A stretch of DNA of 64,000 nt, taken from Rivihabitans pingtungensis (GTDB lineage: Bacteria > Pseudomonadota > Gammaproteobacteria > Burkholderiales > Aquaspirillaceae). Below are positions 18,364 to 27,544 of the stretch, one piece after another. The notes below the pieces were generated by a model. The model was not told the DNA's origin. It ran no database searches and was given only the letters and a program-made list of their open reading frames with translations. Each line of letters starts with the position of its first letter. The stretch's first letter is position 1. Location of the stretch: NCBI RefSeq assembly GCF_003201855.1, contig NZ_QJKI01000009.1:48986-112985 (forward strand), read 5' to 3'. A program made the position numbers and the translations under genes.

Positions 18364-18716
18364 AAGAATCGCTCACAAAACTCAGCGAAGCGATCCTGGC
18401 TAGTAGCCAGTCACGTTGAAACACGAGGGTTCATGTGCCACGAAGAACCCCTCGTCGCACCACACCGCGTCATTCCCGCGCAGGCGGGAATCCAGGTGTG
18501 CCCACAGCGTACAGCCGGGTGAGCGCTCACCCGCGCCATGCCCACCGCGCACGCTGTGGCGCCGTCTGGGTTCCCGCCTTCGCGGGAACGACACCGGGGA
18601 TGAAACTCATGCTGTTCAGATCATGGTGACTGGCTACTAGGCGCGCGGCCGCAGACAGTACAAGCAATACGGCCAGGCCGCGCAACAACGCCAGGAGGGT
18701 TTTGTGAGCGGCTCTC
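18364..18716. repeat. palindromic element family 1 split by a nested insertion
   Basis: The left half (ATCGCTCACAAAACTCAGCG through CCTGGCTAG, to 18403) and the right half (from GCGCGCGGCCGCAGACAGTA at 18641 to GTTTTGTGAGCGGCTCT) are near-consensus. Removing the 233-bp insertion plus one CTAG restores a normal element of about 116 bp. Confidence 0.85.
18404..18636. mobile_element. 233-bp MITE-like insertion with 11-bp terminal inverted repeats and CTAG duplication
   Basis: TAGCCAGTCAC (18404-18414) and GTGACTGGCTA (18626-18636) are perfect inverted ends, flanked on both sides by CTAG (18400-18403 and 18637-18640). Inside are ATTCCC-N8-GGGAAT (18472-18491), GTTCCC-N8-GGGAAC (18570-18589), CACAGCGT paired with ACGCTGTG, and the 18-bp palindrome CGGGTGAGCGCTCACCCG (18516-18533). 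The ATTCCC-N8-GGGAAT unit has the form of the dRS3 repeat known in Neisseria. No transposase is encoded, so movement would need one supplied in trans. Confidence 0.75.
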
Positions 18717-18720
18717 GGCG

Positions 18721-20361
18721 CTACACCCGAAACTGCGCCAGCTGACCATTCAGCCGGCCCACCACGCCCAGCAGGCTGTCGGCGGTGTCGGTGGAGCGGC
18801 GCACGCCGTGCACAAAAGCTTCAGCGGTTTGCGCCACCCGCTCGGCCTGCTGGCCAATCAGCCCGGCGGCGCTGGCTTGCTCGGCCAGGCCGCTTTGCAG
18901 TTGCTCGACGGCCTGGCGGGTTTTGCCGGCGCCGGCGCGCAGCTGCTCCATCGCCGGATGCAGCTCGGCGATTTCTTCCACACTGGCGTCCACCCCGGCC
19001 TGACTATGATTCAAGCGCTCGGCGGCCTGGCGGGTTTGCTGCTGGATGGCGCTGATGGTGCCGGCAATATCCTGGGTGGCGCGCGCGGTGTGTTCGGCCA
19101 GCTTGCGCACCTCGTCGGCCACCACGGCAAAACCCCGGCCCGTTTCGCCCGCGCGGGCGGCTTCGATGGCGGCGTTCAGCGCCAGCAGATTGGTTTGCTC
19201 GGCAATACCCTGAATCACCGCCACCACCTGGCCAATTGATTCGGTTTTATCCGCCAGCTCGCCCACGTCCCCATGCGCCTGTGACAGCGTGTCGCGCATC
19301 GCCCCCATGCGCGCGGCGGCGCTATCCAGCTGGCTTTGCGCCTGGTCGGCCAGGGTTTCGGCGCTGTGCGCCTGCGTCACCACATGCTCGGTGTGGCTGG
19401 ACAAGGTGTGGATGGCGCCGTCCAGCTCTTCCACCGCGCTGGCGATGCTGGCGGTGGACAAGGTTTGCGCCTGCGCACCTTCGGCAATGCGCAGGCATTC
19501 GGCGGACAGCGCCTGGGCGGCGTCTTCCACCGCGCGGGTGTTGCTGGCAATTTCGCCCATGGTGCCGCCCAACTGACGGCGCATGGCTTCCAGCCGCGCC
19601 ATCAGGCTGCGGCCATCGCCCTGGCGCACCGGCAAGGGTTGATGCAACTGGCCATCGGCCATGCTGGCCACCGCCGCGCCAGCCTGCGCCGGATCGCCGC
19701 CCAGCGGCCGGCTGACGCTGCGCAAAATCATCATCCCCACCGCGATAAAGGCCAGCACGCCCACGCCGCTGGCGGCGGCCATGCTCCATTGCGTATGCTG
19801 CGCCGCCGCCGCGCTGGCTTGCGCGCCTTGCTGGAATTGCTGATCCTGATGGCGCAAAAAGCGCTCGATGGCCAGCATATCCTCACGCAGGGCAGGCACG
19901 CCCAAGGCATAAAAATGGCTGGTGGCGGCGTCGTATTCGTCCTTGGCCAGCAAGTCCAGCAAGCCGCGCGTGGCCTGGTTGAACTCACCATGGCGCTGAC
20001 GGATGGCCGCCAGCATGGTCTGTTCTTCCGGGCTGGGGCCCAGCGCCGCCAGGCTGTCGAGCTGGGTTTGCATCTCGCGCTGGCTGGCGGTGAACACCTT
20101 GTTCAGCGTGTCGATATCCTCCTGCGATGGCGAGCCGCCCAATACCGGGTACACCTGGCGCGACAGCGCATTCAGCGTAAACAAGGCCTGCTGGCCATGG
20201 CGCAATTTGCGCGCGTCCACATCCGCCACCCGCTCCGCCGCCGCCTGCATGCGCCAACCGCCCAGCCCGCCCAGGGCCAACACCATCAGCAAAATCAGCA
20301 GCAAACCGCCCAAACCCAAGCCCACCCGCCAGACAAACCCGCCACGCACCGCTGCACTCAT
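18721..20361 (-). CDS. methyl-accepting chemotaxis protein
   Basis: The 546-residue receptor has an N-terminal membrane helix (about residues 10-35), a periplasmic four-helix-bundle-like sensor, a second helix near residue 200, a HAMP region containing SRPLGGDP, and a signalling domain with the tip [20 protein letters not shown], then [18 protein letters not shown]. There is no C-terminal NWETF-type tether. The ligand is unknown. I place the start at ATG 20361, which has AAGGG at good spacing, rather than ATG 20382. A good sigma-70 promoter lies just upstream. Confidence 0.9.
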   Translation of the reverse strand: MSAAVRGGFVWRVGLGLGGLLLILLMVLALGGLGGWRMQAAAERVADVDARKLRHGQQALFTLNALSRQVYPVLGGSPSQEDIDTLNKVFTASQREMQTQLDSLAALGPSPEEQTMLAAIRQRHGEFNQATRGLLDLLAKDEYDAATSHFYALGVPALREDMLAIERFLRHQDQQFQQGAQASAAAAQHTQWSMAAASGVGVLAFIAVGMMILRSVSRPLGGDPAQAGAAVASMADGQLHQPLPVRQGDGRSLMARLEAMRRQLGGTMGEIASNTRAVEDAAQALSAECLRIAEGAQAQTLSTASIASAVEELDGAIHTLSSHTEHVVTQAHSAETLADQAQSQLDSAAARMGAMRDTLSQAHGDVGELADKTESIGQVVAVIQGIAEQTNLLALNAAIEAARAGETGRGFAVVADEVRKLAEHTARATQDIAGTISAIQQQTRQAAERLNHSQAGVDASVEEIAELHPAMEQLRAGAGKTRQAVEQLQSGLAEQASAAGLIGQQAERVAQTAEAFVHGVRRSTDTADSLLGVVGRLNGQLAQFRV

Positions 20362-20402
20362 ACCGCACCCTTGTTGATCCATATTGTGTGAATTTTGGGC
20401 AA

Positions 20403-20431
20403 ATTATCCCGGATGCTTGCCCAATGGTCAA
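20403..20431 (-). promoter_or_regulatory. sigma-70 promoter of the chemoreceptor gene
   Basis: On the minus strand TTGACC (20431-20426) and GATAAT (20408-20403) are separated by exactly 17 bp. The inverted repeat TTGGGCAA/TTGCCCAA (20395-20402 and 20417-20424) overlaps the spacer and downstream side of the -10 and could be an operator. Confidence 0.65.
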
Positions 20432-20579
20432 AAAACCACCTTGGGCATACTGGAATACAAGCAAATGATCCAAAAGGCAATTTCTTGCGATAACACCGGG
20501 ACGGGCGGCGCTGGGCAATATTCGGCTGCGGGCTTAACAGGATTTGACATGCTCGTCAAAAAATTTACCTTTGTCAGAC

Positions 20580-20608
20580 TTGTCTTTACAATTGATAGCC
20601 ATTATCAT
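20580..20608 (+). promoter_or_regulatory. promoter overlapped by a Fur-box-like sequence
   Basis: TTGTCT (20580-20585) and TATCAT (20603-20608) are 17 bp apart. TGATAGC-C-ATTATCA (20593-20607) matches 12 of 14 positions of the 7-1-7 Fur consensus and covers the spacer and -10 box, as in Fur-repressed promoters. It would drive the small ORF at 20692. Confidence 0.55.
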
Positions 20609-20691
20609 CTACCCCTGTATCCAAACGCCGACCGCACAAGACACCCACCGCCAGCCGCGTTTGCCAGCCTTTGTCTTGCAGGAGAATCACC

Positions 20692-20868
20692 ATGCCCATC
20701 ACCGAAGCGTTTTCTGCCCACACCATCCGCCAGGACTTGCAACGCTTGAGCCAATCGCTTGGCCAACTGCGCCTGGAGCTGGACACCGTTTGCCGCGAAC
20801 TCTCCGGCGAAGCCAGCCCATCACCCGCCTACGACGCCGCCTTGCTGCCCGACTGGCTGCGCGATTAA
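20692..20868 (+). CDS. 58-residue hypothetical protein, possibly iron-regulated
   Basis: The start MPITEAFSAHTIRQDLQR is followed by a helical, heptad-like stretch and a short C-terminus ending in LLPDWLRD. GGAGA (20681-20685) at good spacing supports ATG 20692 as the start; an upstream in-frame ATG (20671) is less likely. No family was recognised and it is not HemP-like. Its link with iron rests only on the Fur-box-like promoter about 85 bp upstream. The TAA stop overlaps the end of a degenerate palindromic element. Confidence 0.6.
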   Translation: MPITEAFSAHTIRQDLQRLSQSLGQLRLELDTVCRELSGEASPSPAYDAALLPDWLRD

Positions 20869-20962
20869 GCGCGGCTGACAAAACGCGCCTGGCGTTGTTG
20901 CGCGGCCTTGCCGTGATCTACACGCCTGGCCAGGCACGCTGCACTGAGCTTGGCGAGCGCCG
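20869..20962. repeat. degenerate, internally deleted copy of palindromic element family 1
   Basis: GCGCGGCTGACAAAACGCGC and CTGGCGTTGTTGCGCGGCCT align with the left arm of the copy at 13991-14106, and GCCTGGCCAGGCACGCTGC plus CTTGGCGAGCGCCG with the right arm. About 17 bp of the centre is missing. Confidence 0.6.
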
Positions 20963-21222
20963 TCACGTGCGGCGTGAAGCACACGCTGAAAAAATCGTCA
21001 TTCCCGCGCAGACTGGAATCCAGCCCTTTGATTTTGCTGGGTTTTGCTTTTAGAAAACGTGATTTTTTGACTCAATCAGCGCAGTTTTAAAAATCGCCGC
21101 GCATTTCGCCCGCCACGCAGCTGCTTCAAACACCTTGCTTTCCCTTTTTTAGCAGTCACTACGCCCACTGCGCCCCGCGCAGTCCGAGCATGGGCACACA
21201 TGCCGGGCGACGAGGTTATGAC
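20963..21222 (+). other. intergenic region with a half dRS3-like repeat
   Basis: CGTCATTCCCGCGCAGACTG followed by GAATCCAG (20996-21023) matches one end of the dRS3-like repeat nested at 18472. Beyond it the DNA is AT-richer and holds TTGACT at about 21067 without a clear -10 at normal spacing. GAGG before 21223 is the ribosome-binding site of the next gene. No ORF is supported. Confidence 0.5.
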
Positions 21223-22854
21223 ATGAGACTTAATTTATTCCACAGAACCACGCTGGGCATCGCCCTGCTGCTGGGGCTATTGCTGCTGTGCATGGCCACC
21301 GCCCTGCTGGGCTTGTCCCGCCTGCACGCCGACACCCGGCAACTGGCCGACGTCGAAGTCGCCAAGGTGGACCACGCCAGCCAGGCCGCCTTGATGCTCA
21401 GCCAGGTGGAGCGCGACCTGTCGCGCATCCTCACCCGCGAAGACAAAGCCGCTTACGCCCGCTTCAAGGCCGGCCAAAACGAACGCCGCGCCAGCCTGAG
21501 CCACCACTTCAGCGAGCTGCAACGGCTGAGCTACCGCCCCGATAGCCAGGCGCTGCTGGCCCAGGTGCAGACGCGCCGGCAAACCCTGCTGGCCGCGCTG
21601 GGCCAGATCACCCCGCTGCTGGACGCCGACGACTACGCTGGCGCGCGGGCGCTATACGCCCAATCCGGCGAAGCCGCGCTGAGCGCCTATCTGCAAGCCG
21701 TAGACAGCTATCTGGCGCTGCAAAAACGCGTGCTGGCCGAACACAGCGCCGCCGCCAGCCAAACCGTGGCGCAATTCACCCTGTGGCTGCAACTGATCGG
21801 CGGCGTCAGCCTGCTGCTGGCCATCGCCGTTGGCGTGTGGCTGGTGCGCGGCGTCAAGCGCCCGCTGGGCGGCGACCCCGGCGTGGTCAGCGAAGCCCTG
21901 TCGCGCATCGCCCAGGGCGACCTGGCCAGCCAGACTCCCAGCGGCCACGCCCATCCGCACAGCCTGCTGGCCCGGCTGGGCGGCCTGCGCCACGGCCTGC
22001 GCCAACTGGTGGGCAATATTCAGGGCGCCAGCGGCGAAGTCTCCAGCGCCGCGCGCGATTTGTCCGCCAGCTGCGCACAAATTGCCGCTGGCGCGGTGGA
22101 GCAAGGCGCGTCCACCGCGTCGATGGCCAGCGCGGTGGAAGAACTGGGCAGCAATATCACCAGCCTGGCGCAATCGTCGCGCCGGGTGCTGAACGTGGCC
22201 GCCCGCGCAGAAAACCTGGCCAGCGAAAGCGACCGCATGCTGGGCGAAGCCGCTGGCGAAATCGGCAAGATGATCGACACCATCGACAACTCCGCCCAGG
22301 ACGTGGCGCAACTGGCCAGCAAAACCAGCGAAATCGGCCGCATTGTCGGCGTGATCAACGACATTGCCGACCAAACCAACCTGCTGGCGCTCAACGCCTC
22401 AATCGAAGCCGCCCGCGCGGGCGAGCAAGGCCGGGGCTTTGCCGTGGTGGCCGACGAGGTGCGCAAACTGGCCGAACACACCACCCGCGCCACCGCCGAA
22501 ATCGACGAGATGATCAAGAGCATTCAAAAGCAAACCCGGCTGGCGGCGGACAATCTGCTGCACGGCGAAGAAGTGGTGGGCTTTGGCGTGCGCCTGGTGC
22601 GCGACCTGGTCAGCCCGCTGCGCCAACTTCGCGAAGGGGCAGGCGAAACCCGCCGCGAACTGGATGGGCTGATGCTGGCGCTGGACGAACAAACCCACGC
22701 CGCCCGCCATATCGGCAGCCATATCGAGCGGGTGGCCAGCGCGGCGGAAGAGTTTGGCCTGGCCGCGCGCAGCTCGGCGCAAACCGCCAGCGATTTACTG
22801 GGCGTGGTGCATCGGCTGGATGGGGAGGTGGCGCATTTTAGGTTGCAGGGGTGA
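21223..22854 (+). CDS. methyl-accepting chemotaxis protein
   Basis: The 543-residue receptor has a membrane helix at about residues 10-30, a periplasmic helical sensor, a second helix near 190-212, a HAMP region with KRPLGGDP, and the signalling tip [20 protein letters not shown]. The layout resembles the divergently placed receptor at 18721-20361, suggesting related sensors. No tether pentapeptide is present. ATG 21223 ([18 protein letters not shown]) is preceded by GAGG; an ATG at 21190 is less likely. Confidence 0.9.
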   Translation: MRLNLFHRTTLGIALLLGLLLLCMATALLGLSRLHADTRQLADVEVAKVDHASQAALMLSQVERDLSRILTREDKAAYARFKAGQNERRASLSHHFSELQRLSYRPDSQALLAQVQTRRQTLLAALGQITPLLDADDYAGARALYAQSGEAALSAYLQAVDSYLALQKRVLAEHSAAASQTVAQFTLWLQLIGGVSLLLAIAVGVWLVRGVKRPLGGDPGVVSEALSRIAQGDLASQTPSGHAHPHSLLARLGGLRHGLRQLVGNIQGASGEVSSAARDLSASCAQIAAGAVEQGASTASMASAVEELGSNITSLAQSSRRVLNVAARAENLASESDRMLGEAAGEIGKMIDTIDNSAQDVAQLASKTSEIGRIVGVINDIADQTNLLALNASIEAARAGEQGRGFAVVADEVRKLAEHTTRATAEIDEMIKSIQKQTRLAADNLLHGEEVVGFGVRLVRDLVSPLRQLREGAGETRRELDGLMLALDEQTHAARHIGSHIERVASAAEEFGLAARSSAQTASDLLGVVHRLDGEVAHFRLQG

Positions 22855-22881
22855 GGCGCACTGAGAGTGGGGGGAATGTCA

Positions 22882-23138
22882 GGCGCCGCGCTGCGCGCGG
22901 GGTTGATTTGGGGCGGGGCTTCGCCCCGCACCCGACCCCTTTTCTTTGTCTCGCCAAAGAAAAGGGGGAAAAGAAAGGCGACCCGGGTGGCGCGCCCTTC
23001 GGGTTCCCTGCGCTTCTCGAAAGCCAGGGCCGCCACGGAATGGCGCGTCGGCTGCGCCGCCGCTTAGCCGTGGCGGAAACCTCCCTGACTTCCTGCGATG
23101 CTCGGCGCGCCACACGGGGGGAACGGCGGCTAGGCGCT
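22882..23138 (+). repeat. structured repeat family 2, copy B
   Basis: About 257 bp homologous to 17242-17518, again just after a gene stop and in the same strand orientation. Hairpins: CCGCGC-TGC-GCGCGG, GCGGGGC-TTC-GCCCCGC (22913-22929), CCCCTTTTCTTTG-N6-CAAAGAAAAGGGG (22936-22967) and CCGCCACGG pairing with CCGTGGCGG. The following bases to 23225 are AT-rich and show no gene. Confidence 0.85.
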
Positions 23139-23225
23139 ACGGGCTGAGCGTGGAATTTAGATTGAAACGGGATTTGTACTCTATTTTATACAGCTTTTCA
23201 CATAATATTCCGTTTAATCAAACGG

Positions 23226-24020
23226 TTAAGTTATATTTGGTATTCTAAAGTAGCTGGACATCCAAGCGCGCTCACTTTCGGATGGATTAAAAGCATAGCC
23301 ATTGGGTACAGGAAACCAATAGCGACGGTTCTCAACCAGGTCGTTGAAGAGAAGTTCAGTTGTCACATATAGGAGCCAAGCTGCAATACGAAGAAAGCCA
23401 AGATTTACTTCCAGCGCGTCGTGCCTCTCTTTGTATTCGGCTATCGGTGTGATTGATTTGTGCAGGTGGCCAATGTGGGCAAAATTCTCGCTGAAGTACC
23501 CATAGAGCTGCCCAAACTGCGGAATCGCCTTCTTTGCAGCGCCTAATGTCTTAGGTGATTGCAGCTTACCGCTCTCGTAAGCAGCGAGATCATTTGGACG
23601 TTGAAGCAGATAAAGAGTGGTTGAAATAGCTTCTAGCATAGAACGAATGACCATTCCTGGCTGAAGAAGGTACCCTAATCGAAGTAAGGTAGTCGCAGCA
23701 CCAAATGAACTAGAAGCATTCAGGAGTAGCTGGGCGCACTTGGACTCGAGGGCTTCGTCGTTCCGATGAGCCAGCCGCAATCCCGAATAGAGCAGCCCGT
23801 TCGTCTTGCTCCAGAATGCGCTTAGCTCACAGATGTCTTTGTCACACAGTTTGTCGAATGAGGCCTGAATTTTTGGCCCATCTCGGTGCAATTGATTAAC
23901 CAACATATCGTCAGTGAATATGACGAGCTTCCGGTCATGAGAGTCAACGAATAGCGAGCCGGTGCGGATTGCAGCGGGAGCCTGACGGGTTTTCTTCGTA
24001 CTGGAGCGACGCTTGGCCAT
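23226..24020 (-). CDS. hypothetical 264-residue helical protein, cassette-like
   Basis: From ATG 24020 (MAKRRSSTKKTRQAP) the protein has a basic start and a mostly alpha-helical body with the block LQPGMVIRSMLEAISTTLYL, reminiscent of DUF5677-type proteins; I am not sure of that family. Base composition is clearly lower in GC than the neighbours. The start lies 13 bp after an attC-like end (24033-24130) and the stop codon (23228-23226) sits inside an ACTTAAC motif of the kind that opens an attC site, which is how many integron cassettes are organised. A longer ORF start at 24095 would run through the attC-like site and was rejected. Confidence 0.6.
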   Translation of the reverse strand: MAKRRSSTKKTRQAPAAIRTGSLFVDSHDRKLVIFTDDMLVNQLHRDGPKIQASFDKLCDKDICELSAFWSKTNGLLYSGLRLAHRNDEALESKCAQLLLNASSSFGAATTLLRLGYLLQPGMVIRSMLEAISTTLYLLQRPNDLAAYESGKLQSPKTLGAAKKAIPQFGQLYGYFSENFAHIGHLHKSITPIAEYKERHDALEVNLGFLRIAAWLLYVTTELLFNDLVENRRYWFPVPNGYAFNPSESERAWMSSYFRIPNIT

Positions 24021-24032
24021 GTGGCTAATGCA

Positions 24033-24130
24033 ACTTAACGTTTGACGTGAGGAACCGCGGTAGCAGTGAAGTCGCAGAGGGCATCGACAAGCCAAACTTG
24101 ATGGTGCCCCCTTCGACGGGATTGTTAAGC
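24033..24130 (-). other. attC-like recombination site
   Basis: Read on the minus strand, the 98-bp stretch begins with GCTTAAC (fits RYYYAAC), ends with GTTAAGT (fits GTTRRRY), and the two are nearly complementary. Inside, CGTCGAAGG near the left can pair with CCTCACG near the right if two bases bulge out, as in attC sites. It lies between the stop of the KTSC gene (5 bp away) and the start of the next ORF. No integrase gene is in the window. Confidence 0.5.
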
Positions 24131-24134
24131 CAAC

Positions 24135-24365
24135 TTACCACTTTTTCGCGAAATTACTTTTCACCGTCGTGGAAATATATGAATTTAAGCCGTGCCCCTC
24201 AACAGCCAAGGCTTTCATTTTATCAACCACAGCCTTGCCTGGTCGAATATGATTGTAGAGATAGTTGCGATGCGTTCCGGACTTGAATACGACGTGAATT
24301 GAGTCGTCGGCTGACTCATATGAAACTATATTCGAATTGCCACTAAGATTACGGTATGGGGTCAT
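24135..24365 (-). CDS. KTSC-domain small protein
   Basis: The 76-residue protein has the pattern of the short KTSC domain: DDSIHVVFKSGTHRNYLY followed by a helix and a C-terminal Lys-rich NSYISTTVKSNFAKKW. The function of the domain is unknown; it occurs alone and next to nucleases or lysyl-tRNA synthetase-like domains. An AGGAG ribosome-binding site precedes ATG 24365. Flanking attC-like motifs suggest a gene cassette. Confidence 0.65.
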   Translation of the reverse strand: MTPYRNLSGNSNIVSYESADDSIHVVFKSGTHRNYLYNHIRPGKAVVDKMKALAVEGHGLNSYISTTVKSNFAKKW

Positions 24366-24387
24366 GTTTTTCTCCTGAAATTTTTTG

Positions 24388-24533
24388 CCCTAACGTTAGG
24401 GAGGTGCTGGTTCGTTCGAAAAATCGTGTTCGCTAAAAGCTAGCCCTAGAAAAATCAACATCCCAGGATCCCTCTTTCGCGGGAGTGACAATCTTTTTAG
24501 CGTACACGTAGACATAAACGGCGGATGTTAGCT
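24388..24533 (-). other. possible degenerate attC-like site and intergenic DNA
   Basis: On the minus strand AGCTAAC (24533-24527) and GTTAGGG (24394-24388) are imperfect versions of the attC core motifs, 146 bp apart, and the second lies 22 bp before the KTSC start. CTAACGTTAG at the inner end is palindromic. A worn dRS3-like piece (CCTCTTTCGCGGGAGTGAC) lies at 24471-24489. From 24534 to 24690 there is AT-rich DNA with no supported gene. Confidence 0.3.
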
Positions 24534-24690
24534 GGGCTACCTGATGGACTTTTTGAGCTACTTTCCTGAACACTTTAAGCCTACGAATCACTACCCACGA
24601 CATCGCCGCCTTATGTATTCAGAATTAATACGCCTTCTCATGTCGTTTGGCAAGCATAACTCCAAAAAAATACACAAGAGCACCTTCCCC

Positions 24691-25719
24691 CTACCTATAC
24701 CCCTCCGGATTCCCCCGCTGCCAGCGCCACACATCCCGGCACATCGCATCCAGATCACATTCCGCCCGCCAGCCCAGCAGCTGTTCGGCGCGGCTGGGGT
24801 CGGCCCAGCAGGCGGCGATGTCGCCGGGGCGGCGGGGGGCGAAGCGTAGCGGCACGGTTTGGCCGCTGGCGGTTTCGAAGGCGCGCACCACGTCCAGCAC
24901 CGAGTGTCCACGGCCGGTTCCCAGGTTGACGGTGAGTTCGCCGCCTGCGGCTGGCAGGGCGTGCAGGGCGGCGAGGTGGCCGCGCGCCAGGTCGCAGACG
25001 TGCAGGTAGTCGCGCACGCCAGTGCCGTCCGGTGTGGGGTAGTCGTTGCCGAACACCGCCAGTTCCGGGCGGCGGCCAATGGCCACTTGGCTGACAAAGG
25101 GCATGAGATTGTCCGGCGTGCCCAGTGGGTCTTCGCCCAGTTGGCCGGAGGGGTGGGCGCCGACTGGGTTGAAGTAGCGCAGGATGGCCAGCCGCCATTC
25201 GGGGTGGGCGGCGCAGTGGTCGCGCAGCAGGTCTTCGGCCATGCGCTTGCTGCGGCCATAGGGGTTGTTGGGGGCCAGCGGCGCGCTTTCGTCGATGGGC
25301 ATGCGCGCGGGCGCGCCGTACACGGTGGCGGAGGAGCTGAACACCAGGGTGCGCACGTCGGCGGCGTGCATGGCTTGCGCCAGGGTGAGGGTGCCGGCCA
25401 CGTTCACTTCGTGGTAGTACAAGGGCCGGGCGACGGATTCGCCCACGGCTTTGACCCCGGCCAGATGCAGCACGGCGCTCACCGGGTAGCGGGCAAACAG
25501 CGCGTCCAGCGCGGCGCGGTCGCGCACATCGCCCTGCACAAAGGCGATCTCGCCGCCGCCCAGCGTGCTGGCGCGGGCCAGCGCTTCGGTGCTGCCGTTC
25601 ACCAGGCTGTCGAACACCAGCACGGGATAGCCGGCTTCCAGCAGCGCCACGCAGGTGTGCGCACCGATATAGCCGGCGCCGCCGGTCACCAGCACCCAGG
25701 GTTTTGTGTCAGCGTTCAT
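24691..25719 (-). CDS. galE: UDP-glucose 4-epimerase
   Basis: The 342-residue extended SDR has the NAD-binding GGAGYIGAH (residues 13-21), the catalytic Ser in FSSSATVYG and the YGRSK (YxxxK) pair. It interconverts UDP-glucose and UDP-galactose for polysaccharide synthesis. Its start overlaps the stop of the spermidine-synthase-like gene (ATGA), so it ends the ttcA operon. Confidence 0.93.
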   Translation of the reverse strand: MNADTKPWVLVTGGAGYIGAHTCVALLEAGYPVLVFDSLVNGSTEALARASTLGGGEIAFVQGDVRDRAALDALFARYPVSAVLHLAGVKAVGESVARPLYYHEVNVAGTLTLAQAMHAADVRTLVFSSSATVYGAPARMPIDESAPLAPNNPYGRSKRMAEDLLRDHCAAHPEWRLAILRYFNPVGAHPSGQLGEDPLGTPDNLMPFVSQVAIGRRPELAVFGNDYPTPDGTGVRDYLHVCDLARGHLAALHALPAAGGELTVNLGTGRGHSVLDVVRAFETASGQTVPLRFAPRRPGDIAACWADPSRAEQLLGWRAECDLDAMCRDVWRWQRGNPEGYR

Positions 25720-26510
25720 GGCAGCAGTCTCGATGCTGTGTGCGGGTTGTCGCGCTTGAGCGCGGCCACCATGGCCATAAAGTCCAGCTCGACGTCGGCG
25801 GTCAGCTGGCGGGCGCGGGCTTCCAGCGCGTCCAGCCGCAGCCGGTGGCCCGCCGGGCCGGCCAGCGCCAGCGCGGCGACATTGCCGTGCGAGGCGGCCG
25901 GCAGGGTGAGCACGCGGCCGTCAAATGCCTGGCGCAGGCAGTCCACATGGCGGCGGTAATGCGGGTGGTTGCCCCACAGATTCATCACCAGCACGCCGTT
26001 TTCGGTCAGCGTTTGCCGGCAGTCGTGCAAAAACGGCTCGGCCACCATCTCGGCAATCAGGTCGTGGCCGTCAAAAGCATCCACCAGCACGGCGTCGAAT
26101 TCGGCGGTGCGCTCACCCACAAACTGCACGCCGTCGCCCTGAATCACCTGCAGGCGTTCGTCTTCTGGCAGGGCAAACAGGCTGCGCGCCACGGCGATGA
26201 CTTCCGGGTTGAGTTCGACGGCGATATTGCGGGTGTCCGGCAGCCGGGCGTGGCAAAAGCGCGGCAGGCTGCCGCCGCCCAGGCCAATGTGCAGGATGGC
26301 GGCCGGCGCGCTGGGCAGGCACAGCAAAAAGCCCATCATCGCGTGGGTGTAGGTCAGCACCAGTTCGGTGGGGTCGGACAAGCGCATCGACGACTGAATG
26401 GTGTCACTGCCCAGGTATAGCGAGCGGATGCCGCGTTCTTCCGCCACCCGCACATCGGGCAGCGCCGGGCCGCTGTCGCGGCTGCGGCGGCGTTGCAAAA
26501 ACTTAGCCAC
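25716..26510 (-). CDS. spermidine-synthase-like protein
   Basis: The 264-residue protein has a Rossmann methyltransferase-type fold with [12 protein letters not shown] for cofactor binding, AVELNPEVI and the acidic [12 protein letters not shown] segment of the aminopropyltransferase superfamily. It lacks the N-terminal beta-domain of true spermidine synthases, so a polyamine role is unproven. It overlaps ttcA by 8 bp upstream and galE by 4 bp downstream. Confidence 0.75.
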   Translation of the reverse strand: MAKFLQRRRSRDSGPALPDVRVAEERGIRSLYLGSDTIQSSMRLSDPTELVLTYTHAMMGFLLCLPSAPAAILHIGLGGGSLPRFCHARLPDTRNIAVELNPEVIAVARSLFALPEDERLQVIQGDGVQFVGERTAEFDAVLVDAFDGHDLIAEMVAEPFLHDCRQTLTENGVLVMNLWGNHPHYRRHVDCLRQAFDGRVLTLPAASHGNVAALALAGPAGHRLRLDALEARARQLTADVELDFMAMVAALKRDNPHTASRLLP

Positions 26511-27471
26511 AGGCGCTGTCCTTTGGCCGCGAATCCAGAATGCTGATCACCGGGCGCGCCGGGCGGTCGTCGGCGTCGGGCTGCGGGTCGTGAAACTCTT
26601 CACGGTCAAACGCGGTGTCGCCGCCTTCGTCCGGCAGCGCGCCACCCAAGGCCAGGCCGGCAAAGTTGAACAGCGTGGGGTCGGCCAGGTGCGAGGGCAC
26701 CACATGTTGCAGGCTGCGGAACATGGTTTCGATCCGCCCCGGAAAGCGCCGGTCCCAGTCGTTGAGCATCTCTTTGACCACCTGGCGTTGCAGATTGGGC
26801 TGCGAGCCGCACAGATTGCACGGGATGATGGGGAATTCACGCTGCTCGGCGTAGCGCTCCAGGTCTTTTTCCCGGCAGTAGGCCAGCGGGCGGATCACCA
26901 TATGCTTGCCGTCGTCAGACAGCAGCTTGGGCGGCATGGCCTTGAGCTTGCCGCCGTAGAACATATTCAGGAACAGCGTTTGCAGGATGTCGTCACGGTG
27001 ATGGCCCAGGGCAATCTTGGTGGCGCCCAGCTCGTCGGCCACCCGGTACAAAATGCCCCGACGCAGGCGCGAGCACAGGCTGCAGGTGGTTTTGCCTTCG
27101 GGAATCACCCGCTTGACGATGCTGTAGGTGTCTTCTTCGACAATGCGGTATTCAATGCCCAGGCTGTCCAGATAGGCCGGCAACACATGCTCGGGAAAGC
27201 CCGGCTGCTTTTGGTCGAGGTTGACCGCCACCAGCGAAAAATCAATCGGCGCGGATTTTTGCAGGCCGAGCAGGATGTCCAGCAGGGCGTAGCTGTCCTT
27301 GCCGCCAGACAGGCACACCATCACCCGGTCGCCCGGCTCGATCATATTGAAGTCGTTGATGGCGTCGCCCACATGGTGGCGCAGACGCTTGGTCAGCTTG
27401 TTGGCGTTGTACTGGGCTTTTTGCTCAGCCTTGAGCGCGTCGGCGTCAAGCGCCGGAGTGGGGGAGTTCAT
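26503..27471 (-). CDS. ttcA: tRNA 2-thiocytidine(32) synthetase TtcA
   Basis: The 322-residue enzyme has the PP-loop SGGKDS (residues 55-60), and two CxxC pairs (TCSLCSR and PCNLCGS) that bind the Fe-S cluster. It thiolates C32 of certain tRNAs with sulfur from IscS, so it depends on the isc operon in this window. It is the first gene of the unit with the spermidine-synthase-like gene and galE. Confidence 0.94.
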   Translation of the reverse strand: MNSPTPALDADALKAEQKAQYNANKLTKRLRHHVGDAINDFNMIEPGDRVMVCLSGGKDSYALLDILLGLQKSAPIDFSLVAVNLDQKQPGFPEHVLPAYLDSLGIEYRIVEEDTYSIVKRVIPEGKTTCSLCSRLRRGILYRVADELGATKIALGHHRDDILQTLFLNMFYGGKLKAMPPKLLSDDGKHMVIRPLAYCREKDLERYAEQREFPIIPCNLCGSQPNLQRQVVKEMLNDWDRRFPGRIETMFRSLQHVVPSHLADPTLFNFAGLALGGALPDEGGDTAFDREEFHDPQPDADDRPARPVISILDSRPKDSACG

Positions 27472-27544
27472 GCGAGGGTTACGCTAACAGACGGTAAAGG
27501 CTGGGGATTTTACCTGAGAATGGGTGAGGGTGGGCTGAGCGGGG

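Noticed and set aside
23206..23226. terminator at CCGTTT-N4-AAACGG after the cassette-like ORF
   Set aside because: A 6-bp stem without a T run; too weak for a terminator call.
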